A DNA stretch of 64,000 nt from Miscanthus floridulus (taxonomy: Eukaryota > Streptophyta > Magnoliopsida > Poales > Poaceae): positions 86,564,113 to 86,628,112 of the forward strand of contig NC_089587.1 of the NCBI RefSeq assembly GCF_019320115.1. Reading direction: 5' to 3'. The position numbers and the translations under genes were made by a program. The notes under the pieces are model-generated. The model was not told the origin of the DNA. It saw only the letters and a program-made list of their open reading frames with translations, and did no database searches. Below are positions 53,516 through 64,000 of the stretch, in pieces. Within the stretch, counting starts at the first letter, position 1. Every line of letters starts with the position of its first letter.

Positions 53516-56500
53516 TGTAACACCCTAAAAATTGCATCTTTTGAAATAGAGTTAAAATGATTTATTTATGAATTTTTGTGCACATGAAATATAGGGAAAT
53601 AAAATTTTTCATTAAATTAAAATACATCATAAGGTAGCAACATGTTTGAGCATACATGCCATTGCATTTGATTTTATTGAATGAATGGTTTTAATTGAAA
53701 AGTCAAAATGGTTAAAATTCTTTTGAAATGAAATTCAAAATGGCTTTGAAATAAAAGAAAAGGAATTAGAAAATGAAAGAACTTAAAAAGTTATTTTCAG
53801 AAAACTTACCCAATATTGGTTCATTTATGCTTGAATTAAAAAGTATATTTCAAATCATATTTATACGTGATTTGGTTCATATTTAAATTTGTTTTGAATT
53901 AAAAAAAGAAATAGGATTTAAAAAAAATAAAGAAGAAAAACTCCCCTTTCCCATTTTTTGGCCCAGCCTCTTCTTCCTTCTCTTCCCGGTTTTGGCCCAC
54001 TCGGCGGCCCTTTCCTTCCCCCTCCCACGCGCGTCCCAGCACGCGCCTTCTTCCCTTCCCTTTCTCCCGCACACCGGCCCATTCCGCGTTGGCCCGCTCC
54101 GTGCCCCCCTTTTCCCTTCCGTGCGCCAACCCACCAACGTGGCCCGTTCAGCACGCCTGCTTTGGCCTTCACCCCGCGCCCACAGTGCGCACCCGCACTC
54201 GCTCGTGCCCCGGCCCGCTTGGTCAGACACCGCCAGCCGCCTGCACGCGCTTTGCTCTCACTGCACCGCGGGTCCCGCTCATCAGCACCGCCTCCCTCTC
54301 TTTCCTTTTCTTCCCCAAGCGCTCCTTTCCTTCCCAGTCACCGGTGATGGCGCTGCAAGCACGGCAAGCCGACGGTCCATTGCACCTGCAAGGAAAGCTC
54401 CGAATCTGCTCGAGCGCCCCGATTCCTTTCCTTCTATGCCGCAGCCCCGCCCGCCTATAAAGCCCCAGCCAGACCCTCTCCATCTCTCCCTTTTTCTCCG
54501 ATCGCCGCTCAAAGCTCACCATCGCCGCCCAGCAATCCGCTGCTCTGATGCCCAAACCTTGATGCCAACGTGACCCCGAGCTCCGCCTTGTTTCACCGCG
54601 CCCGTAGGTATCACCTATTTTGTGTTTTCGCTTTCTTTTCCTCAGATTCAACTTCACCCGCCCTCTCTTTATCTCTCCAGCCACCGCCGCCGATGAACCG
54701 TGCCTCAGAGACCTCCTCGGATGCTGCGCTCCCCTCCTGATGACTCACGGTGTGCTCCTCTGCCTTCCCGTGCCATCCATTCGTAGTTTAGCGCACTAGG
54801 ATGCCATAGCACCAAGCATCCGAGCTGCCGGCAATGGCGCCATCGCGGGACCACCTCCTCGACGTGCTCTCCATCCCCGATAGGTAGCCATTGAGTTCAT
54901 GAGACCCCGTGCTACGCATAGGTGCCCTCAGCTCAGTCTAGGGTGGCCAGAATCATCGCCCCAGCGTCCACCGCCGAGCTTTGCACGCCGCCGGCCATAG
55001 CGCCGCCGTCCTACGTGTCTTCCCCGGTGACCTGCTGTTTCCATCTTGCCTGCGCCGTCGGATCTGGAACGAGCGGACCAGATTAGATACCCCTTCGGGG
55101 TTAAGTGACCGGTCCACCGTGGACCCATGCACCCAGTCCACGGTGCCGCGTCAGCGCTGGCCCACACCACATGGTGCACCGCAACAACCAGCAACCACCA
55201 CGTGTCTGCCCAGTTAGCAACATGCGGTCAAATCATAGTCAGCCGTGCCATTTTATAGTTTAGCCCCCATGTTTTGAAGTAATCAACCCGCAGTCCGTAG
55301 CAGTTCAAAAGATTTACAAATCTACCCTGATTTTATTCGTTTAAGACCCCATCATTTCCAGAAATAGTAGGCCCAGTCCAAAATACATTTAAATTCAGAA
55401 TTTTAATTGTTTTAATTCAAATATGAGTTCAAATATTCACAGAAATGCCATTGAACCTTATTTCATGCGTAACTTTTGCGTTTTAAGTCCGATTTAATCC
55501 ATTCAAATTGCGTTAGGATCGTATTTACGTATTCTACATGTTTATACAACTGTTAGGCATGTTTTCAACACTTGAAATTTATGAGTAGATTTAATCTATT
55601 ATTTAATTAAAGTAAAACTTGTTTAAATCGTAACTTATTTATTTAAACTCTGAAATAGCCCGTTCAAGTGCGTTTGTTTCGTAACGATGAGATCTACATA
55701 TTAGTAATGATGTTTACTATATTACTATTTCATAAAAATCATAGTTTAAATATTAAAGATTATGCAACTAGGTTTTATACATAAAATATGATTTATTTTA
55801 CTTTTGTTTTATAATTTAAATCTAAGATTGACTTGATTCAATCCATATTGTTTATAAAATATCTTTTGTATATGAATTCTTATAGTTAACATAAACGAAG
55901 CCTATAGTTTCTTTTCCACGTATTAAGCAAATCTTTCGGTAGATGTACCTTTTTCATCGTAGCTTCGACAAGCGTGCTTCTCGTGACTATGTGATCATAG
56001 TGATACGTAGAATCGTATATCAATATGTTTTACTTAATTTTTCTATGATTGGTGTACTGTTCTGATATAGATGCAACTGTATGCTATGCATGTATGTGTA
56101 TGGATGTTTGTGTGGTGTTCTACGATTGTCCAGTCGGTGAGATACATGTGGTGATCTAAGAAGAAGAAGAAAGACATTGAAGAATAAAGCTTACCGAAGG
56201 ACGGTGTGTAAGGCAAGTATAGCATGGGACCATCCTTGTTACCTATTCACATTTAATCACTTAATTCATATTGCATGTGTCTACCTTGTTGCCAATAAGG
56301 ATATCCTAGATATTTGATATCTTGTACCTGAAACCTTTGGGTTATTGCATGGGATAGTTTTTGCTAGTGCTTAATCAAAACCATGATCTTGTAACTTGAC
56401 TAATGATATATGTAATAAACATTAAAACATGACTTTTAGTAACATGGAAATAGGGGGTTGGAGTGTTTAGCTACTATCTAAATGCTCTAGATTCCTCTCC

Positions 56501-57440
56501 CTAAGGACTCATCTGTAAGTGATCATCCGGAACTTACAGTACAGCTGTGAGGGCTATATGGCTCTAGCTTTAGCTTAGTATGAGGACCTTTTCTAGCTTG
56601 TTAGTGGTTACCTTTACGGTGCAAGAGGGGCTCCAACGGGTATGATCTTGGTCTGCCAAGTAGGTGCACTTGCTAGTCACTACCTGGAGGAGGGTTCATG
56701 CTTATTGATGGGTAAACCTTAGCGGCCCTAACTTGTTAGACGAACCTTTGAAAGGCTTCATAGTGAACCCTACCGACCTTCCTTGGTAGTGGGTCAAGAG
56801 GCTGATCACCTCGGGCGAAAGGGTAAATCACGACTCACAGTGAACGTGTACAACCTCTGCAGAGTGTAAAACTGTTATAACAGTCGTGCTCACGGACACG
56901 AGCGACCTTGGACCCTTATGGAATAGAGATGATCACTAATGGATAATGGTGCTAATAATTAAATTGTTTATGGTATACATTATTCATGTTTACCTGATCA
57001 TGTGTTTGTGGGAATGATAAATTCTTTGCCACCCAACTGCTTAAAAAGATGATCTATTAAAGCTAATCGCAGTGAACCAGTGTCAGCCTTTTTGAGCCTC
57101 ATGAACCCCATGATATAATTGTTAAGTACGACATGTACTTACGCTTGTTTTCTTTTCTATACTTGGATAAAAATCCCGGATGGGTACTAGATTGCCAGTC
57201 TGGAGGAGTAAGGCTTGTGGTCAACCAGTCAGTCATCCCTATGGATTCGGAGTCTTCGCTAGAAGATCGGAGTCAACTTTCCGCTGTCTTATACTCTGAG
57301 GTTATTTTCCTTTTACTAATATGTTATGTAATAAGTATTATCTTTTGATATTACCCTTATTTGTGGCTATATGTGAGATTTGACTTCCTAGGCTCACATA
57401 TAGTGTGTATCTGCTTTTGTCTTTAAAACCGGGTGCTACA
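53516..57440 (+). repeat. E6 5' LTR
   Basis: 3925 bp, TGTAACACCCTAAAAATT to GGGTGCTACA. It has an AT-rich start, a GC-rich promoter-like block (53940-54900) with TATAAAG at 54456-54462 and a CT-rich leader, then long AT-rich R/U5. The 193-residue and other ORFs around 53958-54684 are open on both strands and reflect base composition. The 3' copy aligns along its whole visible length with the same features shifted by about 7.02 kb. Confidence 0.9.
54456..54462 (+). promoter_or_regulatory. TATA box in E6 5' LTR
   Basis: TATAAAG in CCCGCCTATAAAGCCCC, followed by a CTCTCCATCTCTCCC leader, is conserved in the 3' LTR at 61479-61485. Confidence 0.65.
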
Positions 57441-57443
57441 AAG

Positions 57444-57455
57444 TGGTATCAGAGC
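57444..57455 (+). other. E6 primer binding site
   Basis: TGGTATCAGAGC, three bases past the LTR end, is the classic initiator tRNA-Met primer site used by chromoviruses. Confidence 0.9.
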
Positions 57456-57633
57456 AATACTGACTGTAGGACGCAAGCCTAGTTAGAACTGGATGTATTA
57501 GCTTGCCTTCATCTCTGTTTACTTCTTGCTTTCCCTCTAACCTTGTTATTTGCAAAAAATTATGCTCACTTCCGCCTCTGTTCTATTATGAAAACCTTGT
57601 CTCTATCCTGAATCCTCTCTTTTCATCTAAATA

Positions 57634-58500
57634 GATGGGTTGTAATGAAGCAACCACTAGCATCAGAGATTAGGAGGATCAAGCTACATTATCCGTGACT
57701 GCATTCAACAAGGAGAAGCCTATAGCTATGCAACAACAAGTGCTAGAAGGAATAACTCAACATAAGAGTTTCAACAGTGCTTGTTACAAGGTCAAACCAA
57801 CATACCAAAGGGACCAGTGAAGAGACAAGTCACAGAAGCTTGGAAGAAGATGAAGTGTCCTACATTCTAGTTTGCGTAGTGGAAGCGTGGTGGTACTCAA
57901 GGATGTAAGAGAGAACTCAAAGTATTAAATAATGAGGGTGTTCATAGCAAGTCTCTTAGAGGTTAGGATCCAAGTTAGTGCTATAAACATTTTGGTTTTC
58001 CCTATTTTTAGGACAAGTCTAATAAGAAGGAAGTTAAGGTGAACCCGAGTTGTGAAGCTAATATGGATAAGAAGAGAAAGGAGGTCTCAACAGAGCAAGT
58101 ATTGGGAAGCAATCAACATTTGGATTCGTCACATCTAGCTCTAATCCCTAGTCAGATGAATCTAAACTGTAAAGAGTTAGAAGCTTCTCAAGCTAAAACT
58201 ACTTCACATGAGGTATGCATAGATGGGTGGACTATCACCTATAAGGAGTTTCAACCTCGAAACACCAAGCAATCCAGAAAACAACTCAGTCAAACCAAGA
58301 TGAATCTTCAGAGTTAGAAAGCTGACAAAACACCAAATAACAATTCCGTAGAGTATGACATCACAAAAGACCTAGCTAAGAGAAGGTGTCATCATTGCCA
58401 GTAGGAAGAACATTATGTTAAATCTTGCCCATAGAAGAATCAACAATTAAACCAAGGAAGTAGCCAGAGTCAGATCACTACTGGACTATTACCAGAAAGT
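57634..58500 (+). pseudogene. E6 gag remnant with CCHC zinc knuckle
   Basis: After the leader an ATG at 57634 opens MGCNEATTSI. The frame at 57970-58490 reads continuously except for TAG/TGA codons: CYKHFGFPYF, DKSNKKEV, MDKKRKEVSTEQVLGSNQHL, then AKRRCHHCQ*EEHYVKSCP (58377-58430), a C-x2-C-x4-H-x4-C knuckle with one TAG. A capsid core is not recognised, so most of gag is lost or very diverged. The knuckle would bind RNA in packaging. Confidence 0.65.
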
Positions 58501-59172
58501 GTCAGTGGTACCCAACCCGAAAGAAGCATTTGGTGAAATTGACGAATGAAGAAGTTATGCTAAACTACCCAAGATCCTTAGTTAAGAAATAGGAGTTTGT
58601 GCCCCTTTATGTAATAAAAATAATAGTATCGCAGGTTGAGTCAATGATGGAGTTGTGCATATTTAAGTGCCTTGTTGATTTGTCATTATGTTTATACTTG
58701 TTTTGTATCCTTGTAATGATTGCAATGATCTTGTTGGGTGTTCCCACAATTTTATTTAGCTTATAGGCCTAAGGTATAAGGATTAATGAAATAAATAGTT
58801 GGATTATCGTTTTCTTCTATTTTTCCTATCTTGCCTTTGGAGCAGCCTGTCTTTAGCGGTTCATATCTCTGATTTTGGATGAATAAAAGTCATGAGGAAT
58901 TTTTGGACAACAGTAGACTCCAATCACAAGATGATGCAAGCTATACTTTGGTGTCCCCTAGTTTATCCTTTCTTAAGGGGGGTAGCCAAGTTGAAGGGTT
59001 TGCAGGATGAAGTTTTCTTGCATTCTAGTGTTTCATGTGGAAGAATTGGATATCTCGATGGTTGGGGTTTTCTCTAGTCTTTTATATTATCAATCCTTTC
59101 TTGTCATCTCTTAAAACTATAATAAAGAATGCTATGAATGACTGCATCCTAATGCATATATGTTGGAAACAG

Positions 59173-60237
59173 ATGGCCTCTACCAGGAGAAATGCTTCAC
59201 AAGATGTTGGAAGGAATGTTCCCACTTCTAACCCATCGCTGTCAATTCCCCCAACTAAAGAGCAAGCTTTGATGATGCAGACTCAACCGATGGAAGAGAA
59301 GAAGAGAAAACGTGATCTTCAATGCCAGCTAAGGAACACTCATCCTCGGTTCGCTACGCAACCAAAATATCGGTCACCTCCTATGAATCTACTTGTGAGT
59401 ACAGATCAGAATCAGTATCAGCAACCCGATGATAAAGTGCAACAGGTTAGCTCTCAAGAGCCAGAACAGAATGTCCATGGGAAGCAGGTGCATGGAAATA
59501 AGTTAAAACAGAATTACATCCTTGGAAGATTGAATAATGTGAATATGACTACCATTCATGGAGCTAAGGAGGTCGTTTATGGATGGATTGCAGTAGGTTC
59601 AGCCAATGCTATGGTGATGTTTGACCCCAGTGCGTCACATTCATTTATCTCCAGTGCATACGTAAAAGAACATAAGATAACTATGCTACCAATGAGGAAA
59701 CCAGTGATAGTTAAGTCCCCAGGAGGAGAAATGAAGGCAAACCGCATATGCCCAAGAGTTAGTCTTCACATAAAGGGGGTAAAATTTGAAGCAAACCTTA
59801 TTGTGTTAGAGTTAGTGGACATTGATGTTATTCTTGGAATGGGATGGATGTCTGCATGTAAAGGAGTGATCAAGTATGCCCAGTGTTTAGTGCTTCTAAC
59901 CACACCGTCAGGAGAAAGAATTGAGTATGAGGGTTTTCAACTTACACCTGAGGAATATGACAATGAGAATGATCTAATAGAAGGTGTGAACACTGAGGAT
60001 AGTAAAGTGGACTGTGAGTTTCTAGATGATGGTGTAGAGGAACAAACACCTTTGGAGGAGCTCCATCCGATAGATGGTGATTATCCAGTTAGAATCTTAG
60101 AAAGAGCCCAAGGAACTCTTAAGAGAGAAGTGCTTAATGTGTGTAAAGTTCAATGGAATAACCAATCAAAGGAAGACGCAACTTGGGAAAATGAGAATCA
60201 ATTGAAGATGGATTTTCCTCATCTCTTTGAGGTGTAA
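59173..60237 (+). CDS. E6 protease-chromodomain ORF
   Basis: An open frame of 354 residues from ATG 59173 (MASTRRNASQDVGRNVPTSN); the frame is open back to 59035. Residues about 1-115 are basic and Gln-rich. Protease-like text follows: GRLNNVNMTTIHGAKEV, VMFDPSASHSFISSAYVKEH, then VDIDVILGMGWMSACKGVI and RIEYEGFQL. The family active site D-[ST]-G-A reads D-P-S-A, so it is probably inactive. After an acidic linker (LDDGVEEQTPLEELHP) comes a chromodomain: YPVRILERAQGTLKREVLNV, CKVQWNNQSKEDATWENENQ and FPHLFEV. RT, RNase H and integrase, normally between these parts, are absent with the frame kept. The stop is 60235-60237. Confidence 0.7.
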   Translation: MASTRRNASQDVGRNVPTSNPSLSIPPTKEQALMMQTQPMEEKKRKRDLQCQLRNTHPRFATQPKYRSPPMNLLVSTDQNQYQQPDDKVQQVSSQEPEQNVHGKQVHGNKLKQNYILGRLNNVNMTTIHGAKEVVYGWIAVGSANAMVMFDPSASHSFISSAYVKEHKITMLPMRKPVIVKSPGGEMKANRICPRVSLHIKGVKFEANLIVLELVDIDVILGMGWMSACKGVIKYAQCLVLLTTPSGERIEYEGFQLTPEEYDNENDLIEGVNTEDSKVDCEFLDDGVEEQTPLEELHPIDGDYPVRILERAQGTLKREVLNVCKVQWNNQSKEDATWENENQLKMDFPHLFEV

Positions 60238-60520
60238 CACAACTACGTTAGAAGTCAAGATGGGGGTGTTATATGAAGTTAGTTATGCCCTTGAGTTTAA
60301 GATTTCTGTATTCAAGATAGCTGTATCCCTTGACTTAAAGGGGTAGTCCGTGCAGCCAAATCTTTTTGTTCTTAAGCTTTGCAGATGAGACAGATCTAAC
60401 TTGTTAAGCTGGTTTACAATGCAAGCTGAAATGTTGGAAAGTTTATCTGAGTTCTATTCCTGGTTCTGTCTCCCTTCTTTGTACCTAGCCTTTTTCGAAT
60501 CTCGGGACGAGATTCATCTT

Positions 60521-60534
60521 AAGGGGGGTAGAAT
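60521..60534 (+). other. E6 polypurine tract
   Basis: AAGGGGGGTAGAAT directly precedes the 3' LTR. Upstream TCTCGGGACGAGATTC is a short palindrome typical of Tekay 3' ends. Confidence 0.85.
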
Positions 60535-63500
60535 TGTAACACCCTAAAAATTGGCTCTTTTGAAATAGAGTTAAAATGATTTATTTATGAATTTTTGTGC
60601 ACACGAAATATAGGGAAATAAAAATTTTCATTAAATTAAAATACATCATAAGGTAGCAACATGTTTGAGCATACATGCCATTGCATTTGATTTTATTGAA
60701 TGAATGGTTTTAATTGAAAAGTCAAAATGGTTAAAATTCTTTTGAAATGAAATTAAAAATGGCTTTGAAATAAAAGAAAAGGAATTAGAAAATGAAAGAA
60801 CTTAAAAAGTTATTTTCAGAAAACTTACCCAATATTGGTTCATTTATGTTTGAATTAAAAAGTATATTTCAAATCATATTTATATGTGATTTGGTTCATA
60901 TTTAAATTTGTTTTGAATTAAGAAAAGAAATAGGATTTGAAAAAAAAATAAAGAAGAAAAACTCCCCTTTCCCATTTTTTGGCCCAGCCTCTTCTTCCTT
61001 CTCTTCCCGGTTTTGGCCCACTCGGCGGCCCTTTCCTTCCCCCTCCCACGCGCAGCCCAGCGTGCGCCTTCTTCCCTTCCCTTTCTCCCGCACACCGGCC
61101 CATTCCGCGTCGGCCCGCTCTGCGCCCCCCCTTTTCCCTTCCGCACGCGCAAGCCCACCAACACGGCCCGTTCAGCACGCCTGCTTGGGCCTTCACCCTG
61201 CGCCACAGCGCGCACCCGCACTCGCTCGCGCCTCGGCCCACTCAGTCAGACGCCGCCAGCCGCCTGCACGCGCTTTGCTCTCACTGCATCGCGGGTCCTG
61301 CTCGTCAGCACCGCCTCCCTCTCTTTCCTTTTCTTCCCCGAGCGCTCCTTTCCTTCCCAGTCGCCGGTGATGGCGCTGCAAGCATGGCAAGCCACCGGTC
61401 CATTGCACCTGCAAGGAAAGCTCTGAATCCGCCTGAGCGCCCCGATTCCTTTCCTTCTACACCGCAGCCCTGCCCGCCTATAAAGCCCCAGTCGGACCCT
61501 CTCCGTCTCTCCCTTTTTCTCCGATCGCCGCTCAAAGCTCACCATCGCCGCCCAACAATCCGCTGCTCCGGTGCCCAAACCTCGATGCCGACGTGACCCC
61601 GAGCTCCGCCTTGTTTCACCGCGCCTGTAGGTATCACGTATTTTGTGTTTTTGCTTTCTTTTCCTCGGATTCAACTTCACCCTCCCTCTCTTTATCTCTC
61701 TAGCCGCCGCCGCCGATGAACTGTGCCTCGGAGACCTCCTCGGACGCTGCGCTTCCCTCCTGATGACTCACGGTGTGCTCCTCCACCTTCCCATGCCATC
61801 CATTCACAGTTTAGCGCACTAGGATGCCATAGCACCAAGCATCCGAGCCGCCAGCAATGGCGCCACCGCAGGACCACCTCCCCGACGTGCTCTCCATCCC
61901 CGATAGGTAGCCATTGAGTTCGCGAGACACCATGCTACGCGTAGGTGCCCTCGGCTCGGTCTAGGGTGGCCAGAATCATCGCCCCAACGTCCACCGCCGA
62001 GCTTGGCATGCCACCGGCCATGGTGCTGCCATCCTGCATGTCTTCCCCGGTGACCCGCTGTTTCCATCTTGCCTGCGCCGTCAGATCTAGAACGAGTGGA
62101 CCAGATTAGATACCACTTCGGGGTTAAGTGACCGGTCCACCGTGGACCCATGCACCCAGTCCACGGTGACGCGTCAGCGCTGGCCCACGCCACATGGTGC
62201 ACCGCGTCAACCAGCAACCGCCACGTGTCTGCCCAGTTAGCAACATGCGGTCAAACCACAGTCAGCCGTGCTGTTTTACAGTTTAGCCCCCACGTTTTGA
62301 AGTAACCAACCCGCAGTCCATAGCAGTTCAAAAGATTTACAAATCAGCCCTAATTTTATTCATTTAAGACCCTATCATTTCCAGAAATAGTAGGCCCAGT
62401 CCAAAATACACTTAAATTCAGAATTTTAATTGTTTTAATTCAAAAATGAGTTCAAATATTCACAGAAATGCCATTGAACCTTATTTCATGCGTAACTTTT
62501 GCGTTTTAAGTCCGATTTAATCCATTCAAATTGCGTTAGGATCGTATTTATGTATTCTACATGTTTATACAACTGTTAGGCATGTTTTCAACACTTGAAA
62601 TTTATGAGTAGATTTAATCTATTATTTAATTAAAGTAAAATTTGTTTAAATCATAACTTATTTATTTAAACTCTGAAATAGCCCGTTCAAGTTGCGTTTG
62701 TTTCGTAACGACGAGATCTACGTATTAGTAATGATGTTTACTATATTACTATTTCATAAAAACCATAGTTTAAATATTAAAGATTATGCAACTAGGTTTT
62801 ATATATATAATATGATTTGTTTTACTTTTATTTTATAATTTAAATCTAAGATTGACTTGATTCAATCCATATTGTTTATAAAATATCTTTTGTATATGAA
62901 TTCATATTGTTAACATAAACAAATCCTATAGTTTCTTTTCCATGTATTAAGCAAATCTTTTGGTAGATGTATCTTTTTCATCGTAGCTTCGATTAGCGTG
63001 CTTCTCGCGACTATGTGATCATAGTGATACGTAGAATCATATATCAATCTCTTTTACTTAATTTTTCTATGATTGGTGTACTATTCTGATATAGATGCAA
63101 CTATATGCTATGCATGTATGTGTATGGATGTTTGTGTGGTGTTCTACGATTGTGCAGTCGGTGAGATACATGTGGTGATCCAAGAAGAAGAAGAAAGACA
63201 TCGAAGAATAAAGCTTATCGAAGGATCGGTTTGTAAGGCAAGTATAGCATGGGACCATCCTTGTTACCTATTCACATTTAATCACTTAATTCATATTGCA
63301 TGTGTCTACCTTGTTGCCAACAAGGATATCCTAGATATTTGGTATCTTGTACCTTGAGACCTTTGGGTTATTGCATGGGATAGTTTTTGCTAGTGCTTAA
63401 TCAAAACCATGATCTTGTAACTTGACTAATGATATATGCAATAAACATTAAAACATGACTTTTAGTAACATGGAAACAGGGGGCTGGAGTGTTTAGCTAC

Positions 63501-64000
63501 TTTCTAAATGCTCTAGATTCCTCTCCCTAAGGACTCATCTGTAAGTGATCATCCGGGACTTACAGTATAGCTATGAGGGCTATATGGCTCTAGCTTTAGC
63601 TCAGTATGAGGACCTTTTCTAGCTTGTTAGTGGTTACCTTTACGGCGCAAGAGGGGCTCCAACGGGTATGATCTTGGTCTGCCAAGTAGGTGCACTTGCT
63701 AGTCACTACTTGGAGGGGGTTCATGCTTATTGATGCGTAAACCTTAGCGGCCCTAACTTGTTAGATGAACCTTTGAAAGGCTTCATAGTGAACCCTGCCA
63801 ACCTTCCTTGGTAGTGGGTCAAGAGGCTGATCACCTCGGGCGAAAGGGTAAATCACGACTCACAGTGAACGTGTACAACCTCTATAGAGTGTAAAACTGT
63901 TATAACAGCCATGCTCACGGACACGAGCGACCTTGGACCCTTATGGAATAGAGATGATCACTAATGGATAATGGTGCTAATAATTAAATTGTTTATGGTA
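60535..64000 (+). repeat. E6 3' LTR, runs off the right edge
   Basis: TGTAACACCCTAAAAATTGG at 60535 starts a copy of the 5' LTR. The visible 3466 bases include the TATAAAG box (61479-61485) and the GC-rich block. About 460 bases remain outside the window. Confidence 0.92.

Larger units (their letters stand above)
53516..64000 (+). mobile_element. E6: non-autonomous chromovirus derivative
   Basis: The 5' LTR is 53516-57440, the tRNA-Met-type primer site 57444-57455, internal DNA ends at 60534 and the 3' LTR starts at 60535 and runs past the window. The interior is only about 3.1 kb and holds gag remnants with a CCHC finger and a protease-chromodomain ORF. No RT, RNase H or integrase motif exists in any frame. 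The LTRs differ at about 3 of the first 75 bases, so it is moderately young. It is inserted in E5 pol (left flank GAAGC). It would need enzymes from a Tekay relative to move. Confidence 0.85.

Noticed and set aside
53958..54684. Long Pro/Arg-rich ORFs on both strands in the E6 5' LTR (and at 60918-61680 in the 3' LTR)
   Set aside because: They are open in several frames at once, sit in the LTR promoter-leader block, and differ between the two LTR copies by frame-altering indels; this is base composition, not a gene.

Overview
The window is nuclear DNA of a grass (Poaceae, probably Panicoideae/Andropogoneae). The evidence is nested Ty3/gypsy retrotransposons of the Tat and Tekay types, a CACTA transposon with grass-type CTTTGCCGAGTG subterminal repeats, and one intronless GC-rich F-box gene with monocot codon use. 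Species cannot be fixed from sequence alone. No bacterial genes, organelle genes, tRNA, rRNA or CRISPR array were seen. The only well-supported intact host gene is the F-box gene at 16223-17509 (-).

Layout. (1) 1-9926: 3' part of a decayed + strand Tat-lineage Ty3/gypsy element (E1) with protease, reverse transcriptase, a second archaeal-type RNase H and integrase, then an antisense multi-exon gene, then the 3' LTR (9454-9926). (2) 9927-11856: a - strand LTR of another family (LTR2), cut by E1 on its left. (3) 11857-15383: 5' end of a - strand RIRE2-like element (E2), with gag remnants, PBS and a complete 5' LTR; LTR2 lies inside its gag. (4) 15384-21698: gene island with an F-box 5' fragment on +, the F-box gene on -, an Ac/Ds-like hAT element in its upstream region, a short retroposon with 14-bp target duplications, and AT-rich repeats. 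(5) 21699-41077: a roughly 19.4-kb CACTA (En/Spm) element transcribed on -, with TNP2 (35568-39130) and TNPA (35446-22490). An 11-kb Tat-lineage retrotransposon (E3, 24014-35040, -) sits in a TNPA intron. (6) 41078-42446: intergenic DNA. (7) 42447-46769: 3' part of a third Tat-like element (E4, -) with its own antisense spliced gene. (8) 46770-53515: 3' LTR and pol of a - strand Tekay-type chromovirus (E5). (9) 53516-64000: a + strand non-autonomous chromovirus derivative (E6) inserted in E5 pol, with 3.9-kb LTRs and a single ORF in which protease runs straight into the chromodomain.

Themes. Three separate Tat-type elements (E1, E3, E4) each carry, between pol and 3' LTR, a gene on the opposite strand with TATA-like boxes and introns whose exons join in frame. 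The best preserved is the 230-residue product at 26236-27014. E6 lacks RT, RNase H and integrase but keeps a long protease-chromodomain ORF. Decay is mostly single substitutions: many in-frame stops are TAG where the family has CAG or TGG, as expected from deamination at methylated CHG sites. Catalytic residues are lost in E1 protease and in E3 and E5 integrases, and E3 seems to have lost its protease domain altogether.
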